From an uncultured Bacteroides sp. (GTDB lineage Bacteria > Bacteroidota > Bacteroidia > Bacteroidales > Bacteroidaceae): a stretch of DNA of 6,626 nt. The stretch covers positions 1 through 6,626 of the forward strand of contig CAMTFK010000252.1 in the NCBI GenBank assembly GCA_947071285.1, in the 5' to 3' direction. The position numbers were made by a program, and so were the translations under genes. Every line of letters begins with the position of its first letter. Positions within the stretch are counted from its first letter, which is position 1. Shown here one piece after another: positions 1 through 6,626 of the stretch. Below the pieces are notes generated by a model that saw only the letters and a program-made list of their open reading frames with translations, searched no databases and was not told the origin of the DNA.

Positions 1-63
1 ACGTTGAAGAAATGAAACTCTGCATTTTGCAATGATATTTAAACGCTATTTGAACAATCCTTA

Positions 64-145
64 ATTACCTGTAGGTAATCTACTGACTACTACGTAGTAG
101 TTGGCAAACTACCTATAGGTAATCGGGCAACTACTTATAGGTAGT
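64..145. repeat. Array of four 16-bp palindromes at exact 22-bp spacing (candidate tandem operator)
   Basis: Four palindromic units lie at 64-79 (ATTACCTGTAGGTAAT), 86-101 (ACTACTACGTAGTAGT), 108-123 (ACTACCTATAGGTAAT) and 130-145 (ACTACTTATAGGTAGT). Their dyad centres (71.5, 93.5, 115.5, 137.5) are exactly 22 bp apart, separated by three unrelated 6-bp spacers. Unit 2 is a perfect palindrome. Unit 1 breaks symmetry only at its two central bases, and units 3 and 4 each have one mismatched pair. The shared pattern is A-Y-TAC...GTA-R-T. A 22-bp period is about two helical turns, so all dyads face roughly the same side of the DNA. The array ends 55 bp before the GH2 start codon. The symmetry suggests binding of a homodimeric regulator; short RNA hairpins are an alternative if the region is transcribed. 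The repeat is seen directly; the operator role is inferred. Confidence 0.85.
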
Positions 146-149
146 TTTA
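142..149 (+). promoter_or_regulatory. Possible Bacteroides-type -7 element
   Basis: TAGTTTTA matches five of the six fixed positions of the Bacteroides -7 consensus TAnnTTTG and overlaps the right edge of the last palindrome unit. No TTTG -33 element is found 19-21 bp upstream, where palindromes 3 and 4 lie instead. That would suit a promoter dependent on, or blocked by, a protein bound to the array. Transcription from here would give a leader of roughly 45 nt before the start at 201. A single 8-bp match in AT-rich DNA is weak evidence. Confidence 0.22.
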
Positions 150-200
150 TCACTTATCCTGCACGATTCGTAATAGATTGAACCTTTAATACTGATATTT

Positions 201-3200
201 ATGAAGAAGTATTTTCTTCTTATATTTTTTCCCCTTTTTATCCTTTCTGCTAATGCCGGAGAAGGAAGATATACCCTCCCGTTGACAGGAGGAGGCTGGT
301 CGCTATGGCTCGATAAGGAAGCGAGCTGGCAGAATGATCGCCTTTACCTTCCGCACGAGATAACTGACTTGTCTTTGCTGCCTGTGAATCGTCCCACAGG
401 TGGCTGGCAGGTTTTGAGTAATAATCCTGATGCCGTTTCTGTCGAAGTACCGGGTACGGTGGAAGAATATCTCACCGTTTCTGATAATCCCCGTCCGGAA
501 GATTTCCGGGGAGTCAGTTGGTGGTATCGTAAGATTAAGATTCCTGCTGACCAGAAGAATAAACGCTTAATAATTTACTTTGAATCAGTCAGAATGCGTG
601 CAGAAGTTTATCTTGACGGTAAACTCATGGCTTACGACCTGATTGGTGAAACTCCTTTTCAGGTAGACATTACCGATGAGGCCAAGCCGGGGACAGAACA
701 ATTACTGGCAGTGCGTGTCACCAATCCCGGAGGTAATTTCCATTGGCAGGATTTTGATATACTGAAATGGGGCGAGTATAATATCCCCCCTGCAAGAAGT
801 TTCAGTGGAATTATCGGCAGGGTCAGGCTGGAGAGTGTGAACCCTGTGTTCATTTCTGATATTTATATGCAGAATACTCCTGAGTTGACAAAAGTAAATG
901 CTATTGTTTCTTTCACTAACGAAACGCCTGCTGATGTGAAGCAGGATGTTGAACTTACAGTGAGCGAAAAAGCGAATCCTGATAAAGTTGTGTTCCGGCA
1001 AATACTGAAAAAAGTCTCTTTTCCTTCGGGAAATCATGAGGTGACAATACCTGTAAATGTTCCTGATGCCAAACTATGGGACCTCTCTACTCCAGAGTTG
1101 TATACCTGCAATATTCAGATAAAGAAGGGTAAAAAGATACTCGATCAGGACCAGAAGAACTTCGGTTTCCGTTGGTTTACCGTAGATGGCGTGGGGAAGG
1201 ATGCGGTATTGCGTCTGAATGGTCGCCGTGTGATGCTGAAAAGTGCGATTAGTTGGGGATACTTCCCGGTTACGGGATTGATAGCAACGACCGAGATGGC
1301 CGAAAAGCAGATTCTTACAGCTAAGAAGTTGGGCTTGAATATGTTGAATTTTCATCGCTGCATAGGTAGTCCGGTGGTTCTTGAAAAAGCGGACGAGTTG
1401 GGATTGCTCTATTATGAAGAACCGGGTTCATTCCATTCGGCCAATCATGACCCGTTTATCCGTACAATTGTGAATGAGAAACTGAAACGTATGGTTCGCC
1501 GTGACCGTAGTCATCCGAGCCTCGTAATCTTTAATCTGATTAATGAATTTGGTGGCCGGTTGTCACAGGATAAGGAACTTGTTGCTAAGCGTATGAATGA
1601 TATGCGTGAGGCACATGCTGTAGACCCCAGCAGAATTATGACGTTTACGTCCGGTTGGGCAGGCAGTGAAGACAAAGAAGAGGATTCCAAAGCACATATG
1701 TTGCCATTTGACACGACGTTATACCGGAAGGGATGGCACGATAATCATCGTGCCGGAGGGCCGGAGACTTGGGTGGAAAATTACTATAAAGGACCGAAGG
1801 ATAATATCATGTATACCGGCAACCGTACGGAAGTCTTTTTGCGAGGTGAAGAAGGAGCAATATCTACTCCTCCCCGTATTCAGTTGATAAATGATGAAGT
1901 AGAATGTACCGGTAAAACCGGCTGGGATGGTCTTTTCTGGAAAAGCCAGTATAAGGCTTTCACTGATTATTTCCAGAAGAAAGGACTTGCTCCTCACTTC
2001 GGCACTCTTGATGATCTGACACGTTCTATGGCTAATGTGTCATTCGAACATCAGGGCAGGCGTATTGAGGGCATGAGAATGCAGAATCTGGGTGATGCCT
2101 ACATGGTGAATGGCTGGGAAGCGATGCCTTATGACAATCATTCCGGCATTGTAGACATCTACCGCAATCCCAAAGGGGATGCTTCTATATTGGCATACTA
2201 TAACCAACCGCTGTATGTAGCCGTTGCTTCGCGCAATCAGGTAGTAAAACTTCCGGGCAGTGCAATCGTAGATTTCTATATTGTGAATGAGAAAAACCTG
2301 AAAGGCAATCATACTCTGGAGATAAAAGTGATTGCTCCCGATGGAAAAGTGGTTTATACCCGGAATGAAACAGTCAGCATCGAAGGTGGTGAAACGTTTG
2401 GGCAGCTTTTGCTGGAGAATGTGGAGGTTCCCGTAAATGGTAAAGAAGGAACTTACCGCATACTGGCTGATATAAAAGCTGATAATCAGCAGATATGCGC
2501 CCAGGGGCACGATGAAGTAGTGGCTGTAGGCTGGCAGGCAAATGACCTGGCTGGCAATGGGGCTTACTATGGAAGTGAGAATGATAAAGTGGCCGCTTTC
2601 TATAAGGAAACTACCGGAAAAGAACTTCCGGCCTTTACTTCCGAAACCGGCAAATTGGACTGGCTTGTTGTGAACCGTTCATCGTTGGATGAGCCTGTTG
2701 TCATACCTTCAGACTTTTTCAAGGATAAGAATGGAAATTCCACATTGAAGGCCACCTGGTATAGTGAGCCTGATATGAATATTGTAGCTTCCATTAAGCC
2801 GGATACGGAGCTTAACCGGACTTTTGTAGACGGTGCGCAGCCTGATGAATCTGTTCCAGCCAATCAGCCTTTCTCGGTAATATGGGAAGGTGATATATAT
2901 CCGCCAGAGTCCGGACAGTATTTGCTGGGTGTTGAAACCAATCGTGGCGTGCGTATGTACGTTGACGACAGGCAGTTGATTGATGAGTATTATAATGCTT
3001 CTCCTATGAAGCAGGACAGACCTGTAGTTATGGAGGCCGGAAAGCCCGTAAGAGTGAGGGTGGTATATCGCCAGACTCATCAGTCCGGGCAGATACAATT
3101 GAAATGGTCCCGGCCGAGTGCAGCCGCCATTGCTCCGCAGAAGTTATTTGAGCGGGTGAAGAATGAGGGCACCACTTTGATTTTGCTTGGCTCCACCGAA

Positions 3201-3605
3201 ACCTGGATGAAGGCTGTGGCAGAATATACGAATACTGTATATAACGGTTATTATAACGTCGGAAAGAACTGGATTGGCGGGATTCATTTTGTGAAAGAGC
3301 ATCCTTTGTTTGCAGAGCTTCCTGTGAACGGTGCCTTGAACTGGCCTTACCAGTCGGTAGTGAAGAATGGCGACCAGAGGTTTGGCTTCCGTATGCAAGG
3401 AGAAGAATTGGTAGTTGGTTCCTATCGGAGTACTCCGTTTGAGTTAGGCACAGCCGTAGGAATCATTCCTTGTGGAAAAGGAAAGATTATTTTCTCTTCA
3501 CTGGATATTGCAGACAATCTGGATGACTCGTCGGGACCTGCAGAAGTGGCTAAGAAAATATTGTGTAACTATATCAAATACTCTTTTCATGAAAACATCT
3601 TCTAA
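201..3605 (+). CDS. Secreted GH2-superfamily glycoside hydrolase with nested PA14 module
   Basis: This 1134-residue exported hydrolase probably removes a non-reducing-end sugar (beta-galactoside, beta-glucuronide, galacturonide or similar; the specificity cannot be read). The first ATG is followed directly by a signal peptide (MKKYFLLIFFPLFILSANA, likely cleavage after A19) with no lipobox cysteine, implying periplasmic or surface location. The order of domains is: GH2 sugar-binding jelly roll at about 65-215 (GVSWWYRKIKIP, YLDGKLMAYD); Ig-like strand region at about 217-325; TIM barrel at about 330-600; Ig-like domain at about 686-775; then a GATase-like region at about 780-1127, interrupted by a PA14 module at about 847-973 (DIYPPESGQYLLGVETN, YVDDRQLID). 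The predicted acid/base is E449 in FNLINEFGG. The nucleophile is probably E550 in FLRGEEGAISTPP, which sits where GH2 enzymes carry SEFG or SEYG. No Shine-Dalgarno sequence precedes the start, as is usual in Bacteroides. The end overlaps the next gene by 17 bp. Superfamily assignment is strong; substrate unknown. Confidence 0.88.
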   Translation: MKKYFLLIFFPLFILSANAGEGRYTLPLTGGGWSLWLDKEASWQNDRLYLPHEITDLSLLPVNRPTGGWQVLSNNPDAVSVEVPGTVEEYLTVSDNPRPEDFRGVSWWYRKIKIPADQKNKRLIIYFESVRMRAEVYLDGKLMAYDLIGETPFQVDITDEAKPGTEQLLAVRVTNPGGNFHWQDFDILKWGEYNIPPARSFSGIIGRVRLESVNPVFISDIYMQNTPELTKVNAIVSFTNETPADVKQDVELTVSEKANPDKVVFRQILKKVSFPSGNHEVTIPVNVPDAKLWDLSTPELYTCNIQIKKGKKILDQDQKNFGFRWFTVDGVGKDAVLRLNGRRVMLKSAISWGYFPVTGLIATTEMAEKQILTAKKLGLNMLNFHRCIGSPVVLEKADELGLLYYEEPGSFHSANHDPFIRTIVNEKLKRMVRRDRSHPSLVIFNLINEFGGRLSQDKELVAKRMNDMREAHAVDPSRIMTFTSGWAGSEDKEEDSKAHMLPFDTTLYRKGWHDNHRAGGPETWVENYYKGPKDNIMYTGNRTEVFLRGEEGAISTPPRIQLINDEVECTGKTGWDGLFWKSQYKAFTDYFQKKGLAPHFGTLDDLTRSMANVSFEHQGRRIEGMRMQNLGDAYMVNGWEAMPYDNHSGIVDIYRNPKGDASILAYYNQPLYVAVASRNQVVKLPGSAIVDFYIVNEKNLKGNHTLEIKVIAPDGKVVYTRNETVSIEGGETFGQLLLENVEVPVNGKEGTYRILADIKADNQQICAQGHDEVVAVGWQANDLAGNGAYYGSENDKVAAFYKETTGKELPAFTSETGKLDWLVVNRSSLDEPVVIPSDFFKDKNGNSTLKATWYSEPDMNIVASIKPDTELNRTFVDGAQPDESVPANQPFSVIWEGDIYPPESGQYLLGVETNRGVRMYVDDRQLIDEYYNASPMKQDRPVVMEAGKPVRVRVVYRQTHQSGQIQLKWSRPSAAAIAPQKLFERVKNEGTTLILLGSTETWMKAVAEYTNTVYNGYYNVGKNWIGGIHFVKEHPLFAELPVNGALNWPYQSVVKNGDQRFGFRMQGEELVVGSYRSTPFELGTAVGIIPCGKGKIIFSSLDIADNLDDSSGPAEVAKKILCNYIKYSFHENIF
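3589..3605 (+). other. 17-bp overlap of GH2 stop and beta-helix start (translational coupling)
   Basis: The beta-helix start codon (3589-3591) lies upstream of the GH2 stop TAA (3603-3605), in a different frame. The last GH2 residues (HENIF) and the first beta-helix residues (MKTSS) are encoded by the same bases. No separate promoter or ribosome binding site is evident before 3589. One transcript with coupled translation is the simplest reading, which supports joint function. Confidence 0.75.
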
Positions 3606-6414
3606 GTTAGGGGCGGCGGCTATATTGATTCTGCTGGCGTTGCTTCCTATGAACATTGCTTGTGCGCAAGCGCAAAAACAGCAAGTGCTCCAGCAGAGTA
3701 TCAAAACCACTTATCCGACAAAGGACTGGGCGATATCCGACTTTGTTGTGACCGACCCTGCTTTCGGTGCTAAAGCCGAACCGGGATTTGATAACAGGGC
3801 TGCTTTCCAGGCGGCTATTGACGCTGCTTATAAAAGCGGCGGCGGGGTAGTGTATATACCTGCCGGAAATTATGAATTCCGCAGTACGCAGCTCGGTACA
3901 AAGAATGTCAGAGTTCGTCAGGGCCGTTCGGAAAGCAAGAAAGACTTCCATTTTGAATACGTTTTGCGCCTCCATCCCGGAGTACAACTCCGTGGCGATT
4001 GGGCTAATCCGGAGGTCAATAACGGAAAAGTTCTCGGAACCATTCTTGAAGTACGTGTCGGCAAAGATGCACCGAACTATGACGGAAGTGTTGAAAGCTG
4101 GTGGAACGACGGACAGGCGGACAATGCACTTCGCACGACCTATACGAGCATAGCTGACAGATTCATCGAAATGAATGCAGGCACCGGAGTTACTAATCTC
4201 TCCATCTGGTATCCTGAGCAGGACATCAATGATGTGAAACCTTATCCGTGGACATTGTTCCAAACCCAGGGAGACTGTGCAACGATAGAGCATGTCACTC
4301 TCGTCAACTCTTACAACGGCTTTAATTCTGCACCGAGTGAGTTGCACTATGTGCTGGATAGTTATATCACAGCCCTAAACAAAGGTATCGAAGTGCACGT
4401 ATGTACCGATATCGGGCGTATTGAGAATGTCAGGATAAGTCCTGAATATTGGGCTAAATCCGGTCTTCCGGGAGCACCTTCTCTTGCTGACGTAACAGCC
4501 TATACAAAAGCGAACGGCACGGGATACCAGATGCACCGTTCGGACTGGGAGTATGTTTCTTACCTGCATATATCAGGTTACAAGACAGGCGTATGGATTG
4601 GGCGTGAACCCGGTTTTGCCGATGCCCCGAACGCTCAGTTGTATGAGGTGCATGTAGATAATTGCGGGAATGGATTGTATGTGGAAGATGTCAATCCGTA
4701 TGGCATACTTATATCCAATTCTTCTTTTGGAGCCGCCAAAGATGGCAATGCCGTATACTTTTACAAAGATTTCAGCACATCGGTACAATTCAATGGGGTG
4801 GATTTCAACGGACCTGTTGTAAGTGACGGCAGCGATGGCGTTGTGTCGTTTGAAAGCTGTACGTTTAGTGAATACGGGGATTATGCCCTCAAGATGAATA
4901 GTGGTAATGCATTGTTGTCTCAATGCGATTTCAAGAAGAATACCGGCCATGTATATCTCGGCGCGGATATGCATACGCTGAAATCGGTTAATTCGGGCTA
5001 TAAATGCAATCTGAAAGTTGATAATCACAGCACTTCGGCTAAAGTAGAAGTGATTACGGGGAAGAAGTACTTTTTCGAACCCGTACCTAAGAACGTAAAA
5101 ACAAATATAGATGTGCACCCGAGACCGGCATCGGATAAAGTATTGAAAGCAGATTTGGCAAGAGCAACGGGCTTTAATAATAACCGTCCTGTGAAAGATG
5201 TATCGGCTGAACTGCAATCTGCACTTGATGCGGTGAAAGCTGCTGGTGGCGGTACGCTCTACTTGCCTGCCGGAAGGTATCTGGTGGACAATCCTATCAA
5301 AGTTCCTTCGGGAGTTGAATTGAGGGGCTCATGGGATGTGCAACATCACACGCAAAGTGGTGGTACTGCTATATTTACCAACTATGATGGTGGAGCTGCC
5401 GGAGAAAAAGGTGCTTCACTTATACAACTTGAAGCGGGTGCCGGTGTCAGGGGCATTACGCTGGCACAGCTCAATATTGCTTCTGATGGCTACAGCGTAT
5501 CAAACCCGCGAAAGACTCCGTTTTTGATACAGGGACAAGGTCCCAAGGTGTATATAATCAATGTAACCATAGCAGTAGGCGACAAAGGGATAGACCTGGC
5601 TTCATATGACACCAGTGGTCATTATGTCGATTATCTGGGTGGTGTGCCTTTAAGGGCGGGTATCTGGGTTGGCGGCGGAGCCGAAGGTGGATTCATCCGC
5701 AATATGCAGTTTAATCCTCATTATGGGTCGAGGCTTCCGGAAGGAGGACAAGGGTATCCGGAGGTATTTATGATGCGGTTTGTGCAATCTAATTGCAGTG
5801 CGCTTAAGTTTGCGGATGTCAAGAACCAGACTATTTTCAACAATTTCGTTTATGGTTCGGTATATGGAATACATTTCCTGAAAGATGCAATAACCGGTAA
5901 GTATCCGGGCAAGATGACCGTTATAGGACATGGTTCTGACGGATGCACCTATTCTTTGTTTGTGGAAGATGCAGATAAGAATACGAAGATCGTTGCGGTT
6001 AATTCAGAGTTGGTTAATACTAAGATTCCCAATGAGCCGGTAAGGTCGTATGTTCTCATGGGAGATGAAGTTAACACCGGTAAGGTTCATCCTAATGCCA
6101 AACTTATCTTGTACAATAGTGCATTCTGGGGAAGTCCTGTTTTCGGGGCGATTATAAACAATGGTATTGTGTCATTCCAACAGGCCAATTTCACACGTTC
6201 CGGTACACAGGGTATAGATGTCAGAGGTGGTAAAGCGCATGTGTACACTTCTTATTTCGCTCAGAAAATAGCAGAACCGACCGCCGGAGATGGCGGGTAT
6301 GCGAGGCTGGGCGTACAGGGTAAATCAATAGAACTCACTAATAACTATTATCTCTCCGGATTGCGGTTCAATAAATCGGGAGAGGGACTGATTTATGGTT
6401 CTGATAAAAAGTAG
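3589..6414 (+). CDS. Exported double right-handed beta-helix protein (pectate-lyase-3-like, GH55-like layout)
   Basis: This 941-residue protein probably binds or cleaves a polysaccharide outside the cytoplasm. The ATG at 3589 is chosen because it gives a clean signal peptide (MKTSSKLGAAAILILLALLP, with cleavage likely after ACA or AQA near residues 26-28). An in-frame ATG at 3472 would add 39 residues that block the signal and lie inside the GH2 gene. Two homologous halves are visible. Half 1 (about 45-500) starts with an AAFQAAIDAAYKSGGGVVYI segment, PAG and GVQLRGDW. Half 2 (about 517-930) starts with LQSALDAVKAAGGGTLYLP, AG and GVELRGSW. Both then run as short Asn- and Gly-rich beta-helix coils. 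This fits the Pectate_lyase_3 family, and the tandem arrangement recalls GH55 beta-1,3-glucanases. GH28 motifs (NTD, DD, RIK) are not seen and catalytic residues cannot be assigned. A cysteine at residue 25 (NIAC) makes a poor lipobox. Lyase, hydrolase or binding protein all remain possible. Confidence 0.82.
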   Translation: MKTSSKLGAAAILILLALLPMNIACAQAQKQQVLQQSIKTTYPTKDWAISDFVVTDPAFGAKAEPGFDNRAAFQAAIDAAYKSGGGVVYIPAGNYEFRSTQLGTKNVRVRQGRSESKKDFHFEYVLRLHPGVQLRGDWANPEVNNGKVLGTILEVRVGKDAPNYDGSVESWWNDGQADNALRTTYTSIADRFIEMNAGTGVTNLSIWYPEQDINDVKPYPWTLFQTQGDCATIEHVTLVNSYNGFNSAPSELHYVLDSYITALNKGIEVHVCTDIGRIENVRISPEYWAKSGLPGAPSLADVTAYTKANGTGYQMHRSDWEYVSYLHISGYKTGVWIGREPGFADAPNAQLYEVHVDNCGNGLYVEDVNPYGILISNSSFGAAKDGNAVYFYKDFSTSVQFNGVDFNGPVVSDGSDGVVSFESCTFSEYGDYALKMNSGNALLSQCDFKKNTGHVYLGADMHTLKSVNSGYKCNLKVDNHSTSAKVEVITGKKYFFEPVPKNVKTNIDVHPRPASDKVLKADLARATGFNNNRPVKDVSAELQSALDAVKAAGGGTLYLPAGRYLVDNPIKVPSGVELRGSWDVQHHTQSGGTAIFTNYDGGAAGEKGASLIQLEAGAGVRGITLAQLNIASDGYSVSNPRKTPFLIQGQGPKVYIINVTIAVGDKGIDLASYDTSGHYVDYLGGVPLRAGIWVGGGAEGGFIRNMQFNPHYGSRLPEGGQGYPEVFMMRFVQSNCSALKFADVKNQTIFNNFVYGSVYGIHFLKDAITGKYPGKMTVIGHGSDGCTYSLFVEDADKNTKIVAVNSELVNTKIPNEPVRSYVLMGDEVNTGKVHPNAKLILYNSAFWGSPVFGAIINNGIVSFQQANFTRSGTQGIDVRGGKAHVYTSYFAQKIAEPTAGDGGYARLGVQGKSIELTNNYYLSGLRFNKSGEGLIYGSDKK

Positions 6415-6458
6415 TGTGTTGGTAGGGTTAATTCGTTTTTGTGTAGAAAGGAACAAAA

Positions 6459-6494
6459 GTGATTCGTGATTAGCGTTTAGTGATTAGTAATTAG
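6459..6494 (+). repeat. Degenerate GTGATTAG short tandem repeat
   Basis: The noncoding stretch after the beta-helix gene contains GTGATTC (6459), GTGATTAG (6466), GTGATTAG (6480) and TAATTAG (6488), with a 6-bp interruption between the second and third copies. It looks like a decayed microsatellite of about 7-8 bp. No function is apparent. Confidence 0.5.
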
Positions 6495-6522
6495 GCAAAT
6501 GATAAACAGCACTATCTCAATT

Positions 6523-6544
6523 CTCCTCCTCCCGGGAGGAGGAG
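6523..6544. repeat. Perfect 22-bp GC-rich palindrome (hairpin; REP-like or weak terminator)
   Basis: An exact 11-bp inverted repeat without spacer (left arm CTCCTCCTCCC, right arm GGGAGGAGGAG) begins 108 bases after the stop of the beta-helix gene. Two bases later CCCC-AAC-GGGG (6547-6557) can form a second small hairpin. No T-run follows either stem, so a classic intrinsic terminator is not supported. The hairpin could still stabilise the 3' end of the transcript or belong to a dispersed palindromic repeat family. Confidence 0.6.
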
Positions 6545-6561
6545 TACCCCAACGGGGGGAG

Positions 6562-6626
6562 GTGGTAGGTGAAACAATAAAATACCTATAAATCACAAGG
6601 CTAAGGAATTCTTTCTCACCTACCAC
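6562..6626. repeat. 11-bp inverted repeat running into the window edge
   Basis: GTGGTAGGTGA (6562-6572) and its exact reverse complement TCACCTACCAC (6616-6626) flank a 43-nt AT-rich centre. The right arm ends at the last base of the window, so its true length is unknown. The left arm is preceded by GGGGGGAG, and the inverted repeat would be longer if CTCCCCCC or similar follows. It may be a large stem or a convergent second copy of the GC-rich element at 6523-6562. Confidence 0.6.

Noticed and set aside
3..35. Possible tail of an upstream gene (VEEMKLCILQ then TGA)
   Set aside because: Ten codons without recognisable features cannot be told from chance; the sequence before the window is needed.
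26..52. TTTG at 26-29 and CTATTTG near 46-52 as a -33/-7 promoter
   Set aside because: The gap is about 15 bp instead of the usual 19-21, and the -7 element lacks the TA at the right place.
64..145. Reading the 22-bp palindrome series as a CRISPR array
   Set aside because: Spacers are only 6 bp and repeats 16 bp, far below CRISPR sizes, and no cas genes are present.
3472..3588. In-frame upstream ATG that would lengthen the beta-helix protein by 39 residues
   Set aside because: The extension lies within the GH2 coding region and would bury the clean signal peptide starting at 3589.
3607..4347. Long antisense open frame of 246 codons, and a similar one at 4573-5217
   Set aside because: Both lie opposite a convincing conserved coding region, their products are rich in Arg, Ile and Cys without recognisable domains, and neither shows a signal or a start context.
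5926..5934. GHG tripeptide (residues 780-782) resembling the GH28 active-site motif
   Set aside because: The other GH28 signatures (NTD, DD, RIK) are missing and the tripeptide lies in a different context, so it is most likely chance in a Gly-rich coil.
6436..6440. T5 run shortly after the beta-helix stop codon as an intrinsic terminator
   Set aside because: No GC-rich stem precedes it.
6583..6590. TACCTATA downstream, equal to a half-site of the upstream palindromes
   Set aside because: There is no matching second half, and an AT-rich octamer is expected by chance.

Overview
The window reads as part of a carbohydrate-degradation locus from a gut-type Bacteroidota, most likely Bacteroides or a close relative. 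This is inferred from moderate base composition, start codons without a Shine-Dalgarno sequence in front, short classical signal peptides, and a tightly overlapping pair of large secreted carbohydrate-active proteins, as in polysaccharide utilization loci (PULs). No SusC/SusD pair, regulator gene, RNA gene, insertion sequence or CRISPR array is visible, so only part of any such locus is present.

Layout. Positions 1-200 are noncoding and hold the most striking noncoding signal: four 16-bp palindromes (64-145) whose centres lie exactly 22 bp apart, ending 55 bp before the first start codon. They look like a tandem operator for a dimeric regulator. Positions 201-3605 encode a 1134-residue secreted glycoside hydrolase of the GH2 superfamily with a PA14 module near its C-terminus. 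The PA14 module appears to sit inside a glutamine-amidotransferase-like domain. Positions 3589-6414 encode a 941-residue exported protein made of two related right-handed beta-helix halves, each beginning with a pectate-lyase-3-like segment; this layout recalls GH55. The two genes overlap by 17 bp and are almost certainly co-transcribed and translationally coupled.

Positions 6415-6626 are noncoding. They hold a degenerate GTGATTAG-type repeat, a perfect 22-bp GC-rich palindrome with an alternative pairing partner just downstream, and an 11-bp inverted repeat whose right arm ends exactly at the window edge and may continue beyond it.

Working model (inference): a sugar-responsive regulator acting at the palindrome array controls the pair. 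The beta-helix protein and the GH2 enzyme then act on the same glycan outside the cytoplasm, plausibly as a backbone- or linkage-cleaving enzyme and an exo-glycosidase. The substrate cannot be read from the sequence.
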